Assembly: GCA_007693685.1 (NCBI GenBank)
Contig: REDB01000084.1
Span: forward strand, 1-54,943
DNA: 54,943 nucleotides
Source: Oceanospirillales bacterium
Lineage (GTDB): Bacteria; Pseudomonadota; Gammaproteobacteria; Pseudomonadales; Balneatricaceae
Reading direction: 5' to 3'
In this document: one piece after another, positions 9,454-18,174 of the stretch
How positions within the stretch are numbered: position 1 is the stretch's first letter
Layout: each line of letters begins with the position of its first letter
Position numbers and translations under genes: made by a program
Notes under the pieces: model-generated
What the model saw: only the letters and a program-made list of their open reading frames with translations
What the model was told of the DNA's origin: nothing
The model's database searches: none

Positions 9454-10266
9454 ATGGATTTTGATTTTGCGTTAGTACTTGTCAGTTTAACTGCTGTCAC
9501 GGGTTTACTATGGTTGGTAGACACTCTGTTATTTGCACCTAAGCGACAACAGCGGTTAGCCATTGCTGAAACTGAAAATGGCGGACCACTTCCAGATCAG
9601 ACACGTGATAAGATCCTACAAATGCCTAGCTGGGCTGATCTTGGAAAATCGATGTTTCCAGTGTTGGCAGTGGTGCTGGTACTGCGCTCTTTTCTGTTCG
9701 AACCCTTTCAGATTCCATCAGGTTCAATGCTACCCACTCTGCAAATTGGTGACTTTATTCTGGTCAATAAACACCACTATGGAGTTCGATTGCCGGTATT
9801 AAATACCAAAATCATCGAGATTAATGACCCTGAACCCGGTGAAGTAGCCGTTTTTCGCTACCCTAATAACCCATCCATCAACTATATTAAAAGAATCATT
9901 GGTGTACCGGGTGACGTCATTCACTATCACAACAAAACCTTCTATATTAATGGTGTAGAGATAGAGTCTGAATTATTGGCAAGATTGCCACCGGTAAATC
10001 CTGAAGTACTTTTGCTTCAAGAAACACTAGGTGATAATTCGTTCACTATTTATCAAGACTTAGGAAGACCTTCTATGTCTGCTCAATGGGTAGTACCAGA
10101 AGGGCATTATTTTGCGGTCGGAGACAATCGTGATAATAGTAATGACAGCCGCTACTGGGGATTTGTCCCAGACGAGTTGTTAGTAGGTAAGGCAATAGTC
10201 GTTTGGATGCACTGGGATAACTTCTTTAGTTTGCCCGATTTCAGTGTGATGCGTAAAATTAGATAG
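9454..10266 (+). CDS. lepB: Signal peptidase I (LepB)
   Basis: A 270-residue inner-membrane protease that removes signal peptides from exported proteins. Two hydrophobic segments are at about residues 5-27 and 68-82, with a basic cytoplasmic loop between. The catalytic Ser91 lies in PSGSMLPT and the general base Lys146 in NYIKRIIGVPGD. The conserved box GDNRDNSNDSRYWGFV is near residue 220. The spacing of Ser and Lys matches the E. coli enzyme (Ser90/Lys145). It is co-transcribed with lepA. Confidence 0.97.
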   Translation: MDFDFALVLVSLTAVTGLLWLVDTLLFAPKRQQRLAIAETENGGPLPDQTRDKILQMPSWADLGKSMFPVLAVVLVLRSFLFEPFQIPSGSMLPTLQIGDFILVNKHHYGVRLPVLNTKIIEINDPEPGEVAVFRYPNNPSINYIKRIIGVPGDVIHYHNKTFYINGVEIESELLARLPPVNPEVLLLQETLGDNSFTIYQDLGRPSMSAQWVVPEGHYFAVGDNRDNSNDSRYWGFVPDELLVGKAIVVWMHWDNFFSLPDFSVMRKIR

Positions 10267-10276
10267 GATTATGATC

Positions 10277-10657
10277 ATGCCAAAACATTTGCGTAACAGA
10301 CAAGCCGGTGCCTCCTTTTTTGGTGTACTGAGCATTCTTATCCTGTTGGGGTTGGTTTTTAGTGTAGCCTTTAAACTTTTTTCCCCTTACTGGGAATACC
10401 GAACGATATCCTCAGTTGTCAAAGCGACTTCCGAAGATCGTGAAGAGTTAGGTCGACCTATCGCTCAAATTCGCAGTAATATCGATCGCCGCTTCCTGAT
10501 TAATCAGGTTTCTTTACCCAGTAGAGAAGCGCTGACAATCACCGAGGATGCCGGCATGATTTTCTTTAATCTGGACTATGAAGTGCGTGTACCGATGTTT
10601 GGCAATGTTGATGCAGTGGTGATGTTCCAGGAAACTTTTGAAGCTAGAAAACCTTGA
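10277..10657 (+). CDS. DUF4845 membrane protein
   Basis: A small single-pass membrane protein of the DUF4845 family, found between lepB and rnc in Pseudomonas-like genomes; function unknown. After [19 protein letters not shown] comes a helix at about residues 12-32, then a periplasmic domain of about 90 residues. The N-terminal glycine-hydrophobic pattern faintly recalls type IV pilin-like leaders, but there is no processing motif I would defend. I chose the ATG at 10277 because AGGA is 8 bases before it; an ATG at 10271 leaves only about 2 bases. The stop overlaps the rnc start. Confidence 0.82.
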   Translation: MPKHLRNRQAGASFFGVLSILILLGLVFSVAFKLFSPYWEYRTISSVVKATSEDREELGRPIAQIRSNIDRRFLINQVSLPSREALTITEDAGMIFFNLDYEVRVPMFGNVDAVVMFQETFEARKP

Positions 10658-11343
10658 AGAAACCTGTATCAGAGCTGGCCCGGCGTTTAGGGCATAGTTT
10701 TAAAGATGAGTCACTATTTGAGTTAGCGTTAACCCATCGAAGCTGCGGTAAGCGTAATAATGAACGACTCGAGTTTCTAGGTGACTCAGTACTTAATTTC
10801 ACGATAGCAGCGGATCTTTATCATCGCTTTCCGGCAGCCCGTGAAGGACAGTTAAGTCGCTTACGTGCATTGATGGTAAAAGGGGAAACCCTATCTGAAA
10901 TTGCACGTGAGTTGGGCTTAGGGGACTATTTGCGCCTAGGTTCTGGCGAACTTAAAAGTGGTGGTTTTCGTCGGGATTCGATTTTAGCAGACTCAGTTGA
11001 AGCGATTATCGGCGCTATCTATCTAGACGCAGGTCTAGAAACCGCTGAACGCTTTATCCTCTCATGGTATGAAAAACGCCTTGATGAACTCGATTTAGAT
11101 GGATCGATCAAAGACTCGAAAACACGCCTGCAAGAGTTCTTACAATCGCGTCGTTTAGATCTGCCGGAATACGAGCTGGTTAGTGTTGAAGGGGAAGCGC
11201 ATGCACAAACCTTCAATATTGAATGCCACACCGTGCTATTAGACAAGCCAACTCAGGGTCAAGGTAATAGCCGCAGGCAAGCTGAGCAAAATGCAGCTAA
11301 GGTTGCTTTAGTTCAATTACGAGAGGAGAAGGGGCGTGTCTGA
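10654..11343 (+). CDS. rnc: Ribonuclease III
   Basis: A 229-residue double-strand-specific endoribonuclease that processes rRNA and regulates mRNA. The signature ERLEFLGDS is at residues 37-45, with metal-binding Glu40 and Asp44. The second set, [13 protein letters not shown], carries Asp113 and Glu116. A double-stranded RNA-binding domain covers about 155-225. The TTG start at 10654 shares bases with the previous stop (TTGA), and the 3' end overlaps era by 8 bases, so translation is probably coupled. Confidence 0.96.
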   Translation: MKKPVSELARRLGHSFKDESLFELALTHRSCGKRNNERLEFLGDSVLNFTIAADLYHRFPAAREGQLSRLRALMVKGETLSEIARELGLGDYLRLGSGELKSGGFRRDSILADSVEAIIGAIYLDAGLETAERFILSWYEKRLDELDLDGSIKDSKTRLQEFLQSRRLDLPEYELVSVEGEAHAQTFNIECHTVLLDKPTQGQGNSRRQAEQNAAKVALVQLREEKGRV

Positions 11344-12235
11344 AGCAACCCGCTGTGGTTTTGTGGCTATCGTTGGACGACCTAACGTTGGCAAATCCAC
11401 TTTATTGAATCAAATTCTAGGTCAAAAGCTCAGTATTACCTCCAGTAAGCCGCAAACGACCCGTCACCAGATTCACGGCATCAAAACTGAAGGACTGGAT
11501 CAAGTTATCTACGTCGATACCCCTGGTTTACATAAAGATGATCAGGGTAAAGCCCTAAACCGCTTTATGAACAAAACCGCTTCAGATGCATTACGCTATG
11601 TTGATTTGGTCATTTTTATCGTAGACCGGACGCGGTGGTTTGAAGAAGACGATATCGTCCTAGAAAAACTGCGTTACGTGAACTGTCCTGTCATCTTGGT
11701 GGTCAATAAAATTGATCAGCTAAAACAAAAAGATGAACTATTACCGCATATCGAAATGATCTCAAGTAAACGTGATTTTACTGCGATTATGCCGATGTCT
11801 GCGACCAAAGGGCATAATGTCGAAGAACTTGAAAAATTGGTAGCGGAGCATTTACCTGAAGGACCGCATCACTATCCAGAAGATCAAATCACCGATAGAA
11901 GCTCACGCTTTATGGTGTCAGAAATCGTACGTGAAAAACTGATGCGAAACCTTGGTGAAGAAGTGCCCTACGGAATCACTGTTGAGATAGAAGCCTTTGA
12001 GCATGACGGAGAGCTATTGACCATTAGCGCACTGATCTTAGTTGAGCGAGAAGGGCAGAAACGTATCGTCATTGGTGATAAAGGTAGTGTGCTGAAAACC
12101 ATTGGACGAGATGCACGACTTGATATTGAAAAGATGTTCGAGTGTAAAGTGATGTTGAATCTTTGGGTCAAGGTTCGTCGTGGTTGGTCTGACGATGAGC
12201 GCGCATTGCGTAGCTTAGGTTACAGGCACGAGTAA
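11336..12235 (+). CDS. era: GTPase Era
   Basis: A 299-residue essential GTPase that binds the 3' end of 16S rRNA and helps 30S assembly. G1 is GRPNVGKST (residues 14-22), switch region TTRHQIHG, G3 DTPG and G4 NKID. The C-terminal KH domain has [17 protein letters not shown]. The GTG start at 11336 follows the purine-rich GAGAGGAGAAGGGG, a strong ribosome binding site. Its stop overlaps the recO start by one base (TAATG). Confidence 0.97.
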   Translation: MSEATRCGFVAIVGRPNVGKSTLLNQILGQKLSITSSKPQTTRHQIHGIKTEGLDQVIYVDTPGLHKDDQGKALNRFMNKTASDALRYVDLVIFIVDRTRWFEEDDIVLEKLRYVNCPVILVVNKIDQLKQKDELLPHIEMISSKRDFTAIMPMSATKGHNVEELEKLVAEHLPEGPHHYPEDQITDRSSRFMVSEIVREKLMRNLGEEVPYGITVEIEAFEHDGELLTISALILVEREGQKRIVIGDKGSVLKTIGRDARLDIEKMFECKVMLNLWVKVRRGWSDDERALRSLGYRHE

Positions 12236-12924
12236 TGTCCCAACGTGCTGAACAGGCTGCAGCCTTCGTTCTGCATTCACGCCCCTATCGAGAAACCAGT
12301 TTGTTGGTGGATCTATTTACGTTGGAGTATGGGCGAATTAGTGTGGTAGCAAGAGGAGCAAGGCGATCTGGCTCCTCTCGTCGCTTTACCCTTCAGCCCT
12401 TCCAGCCATTACATGTCAGTTGGACAGGGCGGCATGATTTAAAAAACCTTACACACGCTGAAGTACCTCAAGTGATGGCGCAACCACAAGGAAAAGCCTT
12501 ACTTTGTGGTTTATATGCTAACGAGCTTTTACAGCGATTATTACAGCCTGCTGATCCACATCCCCGACTTTATCTGTATTACACCTATTTACTGCGCGAA
12601 CTGATACAACCTGATGATTTAGAAGGTGCGCTGCGAACGTTTGAGCGTCAGCTATTGAATAGTTTAGGTTATGCTCTAGAGCTGAGCAGTTGTAATGCTC
12701 ATCAGTATTATGTTTTTGACCCTCGTCACGGAGGGATGCAACTAACCGATCAACAAAGCGGTTATTTAGGGGCTTGGTTACATTCCATTGCGGAAGATAA
12801 CTATGATGATGCCGACGTTAGACGTGCCGCGAAACGTTTAATGCGAGAAGCGCTGGCAGTATTGCTTGGTGATAAGCCTCTAAAAAGCCGTGAACTCTTT
12901 ATGAACACTAGGAGAACTGCATGA
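12235..12924 (+). CDS. recO: DNA repair protein RecO
   Basis: A 229-residue recombination mediator that, with RecR and RecF, loads RecA on SSB-coated DNA. The N-terminal OB-fold is visible ([20 protein letters not shown], then [12 protein letters not shown]), followed by the helical C-terminal domain ([28 protein letters not shown]). No zinc-binding cysteine quartet is seen, as in other gammaproteobacterial RecO. It overlaps era and pdxJ in the same operon. Confidence 0.95.
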   Translation: MSQRAEQAAAFVLHSRPYRETSLLVDLFTLEYGRISVVARGARRSGSSRRFTLQPFQPLHVSWTGRHDLKNLTHAEVPQVMAQPQGKALLCGLYANELLQRLLQPADPHPRLYLYYTYLLRELIQPDDLEGALRTFERQLLNSLGYALELSSCNAHQYYVFDPRHGGMQLTDQQSGYLGAWLHSIAEDNYDDADVRRAAKRLMREALAVLLGDKPLKSRELFMNTRRTA

Positions 12925-13694
12925 ACCTTGGTAAACCGCTTCTGTTGGGTGTCAATATCGACCATATCGCCACATTAAGACAGGCGAGAGGAACTCGTTA
13001 TCCTGATCCTGTGTATGCAGCACAATTAGCAGAAGCTGCTGGTGCCGATGGCATTACGGTGCATCTGCGAGAAGATCGCAGACATATTCAAGAGCGTGAT
13101 ATACGAGTGCTAGCAGAAGTGATTCAAACTCGCATGAATCTAGAAATGGCGCTGACGCCAGAGATGCTAGCTTTTGCGCTAGAGATTGAACCAGCGCATA
13201 TCTGCTTAGTTCCCGAAAAGCGTGAAGAGATCACCACTGAAGGTGGATTAGACGTCATTACCTACGAATCGCAAGTGCAGCATTTCTGCGAAACACTAGG
13301 TGCTAAAGGAGCAGAAGTCTCTTTATTTATTGATCCTGAGTTCGATCAAATCGATGCGACCATACGCTGTGGTGCTCCTGCTATAGAGTTGCATACCGGT
13401 GCCTATGCAGATGCAACAACACCTGCTGGTATGCAGAAAGAACTTGAGCGAATTCGCAAAGCGGCAACCTATGCTGCAGAAAAAGGTCTGATAGTGAATG
13501 CAGGACATGGACTTCATTACCATAATGTTGAAGCGATTGCTGAAATCCCAGAACTGAATGAGCTGAACATTGGCCATGCCCTAATCGCTCATGCGTTGTT
13601 TGTGGGTATGACTGATGCAGTCAAAGAGATGAAGTCGTTGATGTTAGCAGCGCGTCAACGTGCTCTGCTGGCTTCAAGAGAAGCCGCTAAATGA
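12921..13694 (+). CDS. pdxJ: Pyridoxine 5'-phosphate synthase PdxJ
   Basis: A 257-residue TIM-barrel enzyme that condenses 1-deoxyxylulose 5-phosphate with 3-amino-1-hydroxyacetone phosphate in the DXP-dependent route to vitamin B6. Motifs include [16 protein letters not shown] near the N terminus, [14 protein letters not shown], and the phosphate-binding end [12 protein letters not shown]. The ATG shares ATGA with the recO stop, and the pdxJ stop does the same with acpS. A PLP-related PNPOx/MocR pair lies about 14 kb away. Confidence 0.96.
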   Translation: MNLGKPLLLGVNIDHIATLRQARGTRYPDPVYAAQLAEAAGADGITVHLREDRRHIQERDIRVLAEVIQTRMNLEMALTPEMLAFALEIEPAHICLVPEKREEITTEGGLDVITYESQVQHFCETLGAKGAEVSLFIDPEFDQIDATIRCGAPAIELHTGAYADATTPAGMQKELERIRKAATYAAEKGLIVNAGHGLHYHNVEAIAEIPELNELNIGHALIAHALFVGMTDAVKEMKSLMLAARQRALLASREAAK

Positions 13695-14065
13695 TTTTTG
13701 GCCTTGGTGTGGATATTGTACAAATATCCAGAATAGACAAGGCACTAGAGAGAACACCTGCACTGGCTCAGAGAATACTGACAGTGCAGGAGCAGTTGCA
13801 ATTAACTCAGACAAAAGACGCTGCACGTTTCTTAGCCAAACGCTTTGCCGCTAAGGAAGCGGTGGTCAAAGCCTTAGGCACGGGTATTGCGAAAGGTGTC
13901 GGTTGGCAGCAAATACAAATAGATAAAACCTCAGAAGGAAGACCTTTGGTAGTCTTGTCAGGTTACGCGGAAGTCTATGCCAATCAGCTAGGTATTCGCG
14001 CCTGGCATCTTTCTTATAGCGATGAAAAGGAATATGTTGTTGCAACTGCGATTGCAGAAAGTTGA
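13691..14065 (+). CDS. acpS: Holo-[acyl-carrier-protein] synthase AcpS
   Basis: A 124-residue phosphopantetheinyl transferase that activates acyl carrier protein using coenzyme [10 protein letters not shown] carries metal ligand Asp8 and [14 protein letters not shown] carries Glu56, the two characteristic AcpS motifs. It is the last gene of the overlapping rnc-era-recO-pdxJ-acpS block. About 100 bases without a clear terminator separate it from cysM. Confidence 0.95.
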   Translation: MIFGLGVDIVQISRIDKALERTPALAQRILTVQEQLQLTQTKDAARFLAKRFAAKEAVVKALGTGIAKGVGWQQIQIDKTSEGRPLVVLSGYAEVYANQLGIRAWHLSYSDEKEYVVATAIAES

Positions 14066-14168
14066 GTCAAACCGTCAGAGCCGTTACCATCACCTGTTGG
14101 CTAACGTTTAAGACAAGAGTTTTGAGTGGTTGATTAAGTCTCTATATTTTTTACACAGGGTTGCAAAC

Positions 14169-15071
14169 ATGACAGCACCACACTATCCCACTATCGCAGA
14201 ATGCGTCGGCAATACACCGCTGGTTCGTCTGCAACGCTTCAAGGTACCAAATAACAATACGCTACTATGTAAGCTTGAGGGTAACAATCCAGCGGGTTCT
14301 GTTAAAGATCGTCCCGCATTGAGCATGATTGAATTAGCAGAGCAGCGTGGCGATATTAAGCCCGGTGATGTGTTGATTGAAGCGACTTCAGGTAACACCG
14401 GCATTGCATTGGCGATGGCCGCAGCGATTAAAGGTTACGCGCTTAAACTCATCATGCCTGCCAATATGAGTAATGAGCGAAAAGCGGCTATGGCTGCCTA
14501 TGGTGCCGAGCTAATTGAAGTGAGTAAAGCGGAAGGAATGGAAGGTGCTCGTGACCTAGCGATGCAGATGCAGCAGGATGGTGTTGGCAAAGTATTGGAT
14601 CAATTTTCCAATCTAGATAATCCTGAAGCACACTATCGTACCACGGGCCCTGAATTATGGCGTCAAACTGCAGGCCAAATCACGCACTTTGTTAGCTCTA
14701 TGGGTACAACAGGTACTATTATGGGAGTGTCGCGCTACCTAAAAGAGCAGAATCCCAACATCAGTATCGTTGGTTTACAACCGGCTGAAGGTTCCGCTAT
14801 TCCGGGTATCCGACGCTGGCCTGAAGCTTATTTGCCAAAAATATTTGAAGCAGCAAGAGTGGATATCGTATTGGATGTCGCTCAAACTGAAGCAGAAGTC
14901 ATGATGCGACGACTGGCTCAAGAAGAAGGCATTTTTGCTGGTGTATCATCGGGTGGTTCTGTTGTGGGTGCAATGAAACTTGCTGAGCAGGTTGAGAATG
15001 CAACCATCGCCTGCATAATTTGTGATCGTGGTGACCGCTATTTATCTACGGGTGTGTTTGATCCTCGTTAA
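14169..15071 (+). CDS. cysM: Cysteine synthase B (CysM)
   Basis: A 300-residue PLP enzyme that makes cysteine from O-acetylserine and sulfide, or S-sulfocysteine from thiosulfate. The PLP lysine is Lys46 in NPAGSVKDRPA, the substrate loop is EATSGNTGIALAM, and the phosphate-binding and PLP-ring segments are SSMGTTGTIMG and FAGVSSGGSV. Overall similarity is to CysM rather than CysK. The start at 14169 is preferred: ACAGGG lies about 8 bases upstream and the protein then begins close to the E. coli enzyme; an in-frame TTG at 14130 adds 13 unlike residues. Confidence 0.94.
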   Translation: MTAPHYPTIAECVGNTPLVRLQRFKVPNNNTLLCKLEGNNPAGSVKDRPALSMIELAEQRGDIKPGDVLIEATSGNTGIALAMAAAIKGYALKLIMPANMSNERKAAMAAYGAELIEVSKAEGMEGARDLAMQMQQDGVGKVLDQFSNLDNPEAHYRTTGPELWRQTAGQITHFVSSMGTTGTIMGVSRYLKEQNPNISIVGLQPAEGSAIPGIRRWPEAYLPKIFEAARVDIVLDVAQTEAEVMMRRLAQEEGIFAGVSSGGSVVGAMKLAEQVENATIACIICDRGDRYLSTGVFDPR

Positions 15072-15095
15072 GTGGTCTAAGGAGTTACCTTCGCA

Positions 15096-17375
15096 ATGGT
15101 TAAGGTACGTGATGAACATCCCATACGTGAGGATGGTTCAGTCGATCTTGAGCTTTGGCTTGATCGAATTCAAATGCAAACTGACTCCAGTGTTGATATT
15201 GAGAGCATTCGCAAAGCCTGTGAAGTAGCGCGCGAAGCTCAAGAAAAAGCCGCTAATGCTGATGGCGATGACTGGGCCAGTGCGCATAAAAACAGCTATT
15301 TAATCGGTTTAGAAATGGCGCAGATCTTAGCTGAATTACAGCAAGATCAAGATTCTTTAGTGGCAGCAATTCTTTATCGAGCGGTGCGTGAAGGAAAGCT
15401 TTCACTCGCGAAAATAAGACGTGAATTTGGTCCTGTTATCGAAACGCTGATTCATGGCGTTTTACAAATGGCGGCTATCGGTAGCCGTAAAAATCCAAGA
15501 CATGATTCAACCGTTTTGGGCGACTCAGAAGGTCAGGTCGATAACCTGCGAAAAATGCTGGTAGCGATGATTGATGATGTGCGCGTTGCACTAATCAAAA
15601 TTGCTGAACGTACCTGCGCTATCCGCCGCGTGAAAGATGAAAGTCGCAAAAAGCGTTATCTAGTTGCTAGAGAAGTATTTGATATCTATGCACCTCTTGC
15701 TCATCGTCTAGGTATCGGTCATATCAAGTGGGAACTTGAAGATCTCTCCTTCCGTTATTTGAAACCCAACGACTACAAAAACATCGCCAGACTGCTTGAT
15801 GAAAAGCGTATGGATCGCCAGCTATTTATCAATGAAGTGGTTGAACAGTTGCGTGAGCGTTTGCAAGACGCCTCTATTGCCGGTGAAGTGCACGGGCGCG
15901 CCAAGCACATCTACAGCATATGGCGCAAAATGCAGCGCAAAAACATCGAATTTAATCAGGTTTTTGATGTTCGCGCTGTACGTATTTTAGTGCCTGAAGT
16001 TCGTGATTGTTACACTGCATTGGGTATCGTGCATGGATCGTGGCGTAATATTCCGAATGAATTTGATGATTATATCGCTTCACCAAAATCCAATGGCTAT
16101 CGCTCATTACATACCGCGGTATTTGGTCCTGAAGGTAAAGTACTAGAGATACAGATTCGTACTTTTGATATGCATGAAGAGGCGGAGTTAGGTGTTTGTG
16201 CTCATCATCTTTACAAGGGCACCGATGTTCGTGCGCGCCGAGATGGATATGAGGAAAAAATCTCTTGGTTGCGTCAGGTGCTTGAATGGCATGATGATTT
16301 GGGAGAAAGCGAAGGCTTACGTGAAATTCTGCGCGGAGATGTGACTCAGGATCGTGTTTATGTATTTACCCCTGAAGGGCACGTTATTGACATGCCAACT
16401 GGATCGACACCGGTTGATTTTGCTTACAGGGTCCATACGGAAGTCGGTCATCGTTGTCGTGGTGCTAAAGTCAACGGACGCATCGTTCCACTCAATCACG
16501 CGTTAAAAACGGGTGATCAGATCGAAATCATGACCAGCAGCGAACAGCGCCCTAGACGCGACTGGCTCAATACGAACTTAGGTTTTGTAACGACTTCGCG
16601 TGCTAGAGCAAAAGTGGCACACTGGTTTAAGCTTCAAGCGCGAGATCAAAACGCTGAGGCTGGTCGTGAGATGCTAGAGCGTGAGCTTAAGCGTTTAGCG
16701 ATTGATGTTCATCAGCTAAATATGAAAGTGATTGTTCAGGCGCTTAGTTTCAAAACTGCAGACGACATGTATGCTGCCATCGGTGCAGGTGATATACGTT
16801 TATCACAGATTCTCAATGAAGCTCAGAAGCAAACAGAGCCAGAACATGAAGAGCAGATGGACCTGCAATTACAGCCTATTCATCATCGCCATGCCCAACA
16901 AGTCCATGGCGCTGGTGAAGGTGTCCGCATTCAGGGCGTGGGTAACTTACTAACCGTGATTGCCAACTGCTGTAAGCCAGTTCCGGGAGATCCTATCATC
17001 GGCTTTATTACACAAGGACGAGGTGTTTCTATTCACCATGAAAACTGTAGCAACCTGCAAACTCTTCGTGAAACCGAACCACGTCGTATCGTTACGGTAG
17101 ATTGGGATGAAGATGGCGAGAATACTTATCCAGTAGATATTATGATTGAAGCCTATGATCGTTCGGGTCTGCTTCGCGATATGATGATGATCATGGCGAA
17201 TGAAAAGCTCAATATTTTGTCTGCCAATACGCGTACTGATAAAAACAGCAACATTGCCCGTATGTCTCTAACTGTAGAGATTTCACGTTTAGATGTTCTG
17301 GGGCGGATTATGGATAAGTTAAACCAGCTACCTAACGTGATAGATGTTCATCGAGAGCGTGATGGCAAACATTAA
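15096..17375 (+). CDS. relA: GTP pyrophosphokinase RelA
   Basis: A 759-residue ribosome-associated ppGpp synthetase that answers amino-acid starvation. The N-terminal hydrolase fold is degenerate: the HD pair of SpoT is replaced (YRAVREG near residue 92), so it should not hydrolyse ppGpp. The synthetase domain is at about 235-370 (RAKHIYSIWRKMQ, SPKSNGYRSLHTAVFGP). A TGS domain follows at about 410-470 (VYVFTPEGHVIDMP), then the zinc-finger segment NCCKPVPGD near 625, and a C-terminal ACT domain. The 3' end overlaps mazG by 14 bases. Confidence 0.97.
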   Translation: MVKVRDEHPIREDGSVDLELWLDRIQMQTDSSVDIESIRKACEVAREAQEKAANADGDDWASAHKNSYLIGLEMAQILAELQQDQDSLVAAILYRAVREGKLSLAKIRREFGPVIETLIHGVLQMAAIGSRKNPRHDSTVLGDSEGQVDNLRKMLVAMIDDVRVALIKIAERTCAIRRVKDESRKKRYLVAREVFDIYAPLAHRLGIGHIKWELEDLSFRYLKPNDYKNIARLLDEKRMDRQLFINEVVEQLRERLQDASIAGEVHGRAKHIYSIWRKMQRKNIEFNQVFDVRAVRILVPEVRDCYTALGIVHGSWRNIPNEFDDYIASPKSNGYRSLHTAVFGPEGKVLEIQIRTFDMHEEAELGVCAHHLYKGTDVRARRDGYEEKISWLRQVLEWHDDLGESEGLREILRGDVTQDRVYVFTPEGHVIDMPTGSTPVDFAYRVHTEVGHRCRGAKVNGRIVPLNHALKTGDQIEIMTSSEQRPRRDWLNTNLGFVTTSRARAKVAHWFKLQARDQNAEAGREMLERELKRLAIDVHQLNMKVIVQALSFKTADDMYAAIGAGDIRLSQILNEAQKQTEPEHEEQMDLQLQPIHHRHAQQVHGAGEGVRIQGVGNLLTVIANCCKPVPGDPIIGFITQGRGVSIHHENCSNLQTLRETEPRRIVTVDWDEDGENTYPVDIMIEAYDRSGLLRDMMMIMANEKLNILSANTRTDKNSNIARMSLTVEISRLDVLGRIMDKLNQLPNVIDVHRERDGKH

Positions 17376-18174
17376 GTACACCCTAGATGATCTTATCTAT
17401 TTGATGTCACGTTTGCGTGGTCCAGATGGATGCCCTTGGGATCAGCAGCAAACCTTTAGCAGCATCGTTCCCCATACGCTGGAAGAAGTGTACGAGGTGA
17501 TCGACACGCTGGAGCGACAGGATTGGGCTCATCTGCAGGATGAGCTGGGTGATTTGCTGTTTCAAGTGGTGTTTTATGCCCGTCTAGCCGAAGAAGATGA
17601 CCTTTTTAACTTCCATCAGATCATTGATCAATTAGTCACTAAACTGATTCGTCGCCATCCGCATGTCTTCCCGAATGGGCAGTTGCATGAAAGTACAGCA
17701 GTCACCCCCGAAGTTGCTCAGGTTAATCAACAGTGGGAGGTGATTAAGCAGCAAGAGCGTGGTGAAAGAGAGCGTCATTCCGCCATGGATGAAATTCCTA
17801 TGGCGCTGCCTGCTCTGAATCGTGCAGCAAAGCTGCAAAAGCGCGCCGCTAATCTTGGCTTTGATTGGCCTGATATCTCAGGGGTGCTGGATAAAATTGA
17901 AGAAGAAATTGCCGAATTAAGAGAAGCCATCGCTTCGGGTCAACAGCATGCTATTCTCGATGAAGCGGGCGATCTATTATTTGCTCAGGTGAATCTTTGT
18001 CGTCATCTTAAAATAGACCCAGAGCAGGCACTCAGGGGCACCAACCGTAAGTTTGAACGACGTTTTCGACAAGTAGAGCAACAGGTGTTTGCAGGGCGTG
18101 GTCGTTTCGACGAATATAGCCTAGAAGAACTGGATCAATTTTGGGAACTGGCGAAAAAAGGAGAGGTGCAATGA
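17362..18174 (+). CDS. mazG: Nucleoside triphosphate pyrophosphohydrolase MazG
   Basis: A 270-residue protein with two tandem all-alpha MazG domains. It hydrolyses NTPs and, in E. coli, lowers ppGpp levels. Domain 1 has CPWDQQQTF, then HTLEEVYEVID and LQDELGDLLFQVVFYA. Domain 2 has KIEEEIAELREAI and LDEAGDLLFAQVNLCRHL. The start at 17362 gives a family-like N terminus (MANIKYTLDDLIYLMSRLR); an ATG 18 bases earlier is possible. It overlaps relA by 14 bases and ppc by 4 bases, so alarmone synthesis and turnover are probably co-translated. Confidence 0.95.
   Translation: MANIKYTLDDLIYLMSRLRGPDGCPWDQQQTFSSIVPHTLEEVYEVIDTLERQDWAHLQDELGDLLFQVVFYARLAEEDDLFNFHQIIDQLVTKLIRRHPHVFPNGQLHESTAVTPEVAQVNQQWEVIKQQERGERERHSAMDEIPMALPALNRAAKLQKRAANLGFDWPDISGVLDKIEEEIAELREAIASGQQHAILDEAGDLLFAQVNLCRHLKIDPEQALRGTNRKFERRFRQVEQQVFAGRGRFDEYSLEELDQFWELAKKGEVQ

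Noticed and set aside
14130-14168. An earlier TTG start for cysM
   Set aside because: It adds residues unlike the family, while the ATG at 14169 has a good ribosome binding site and gives the usual N terminus.
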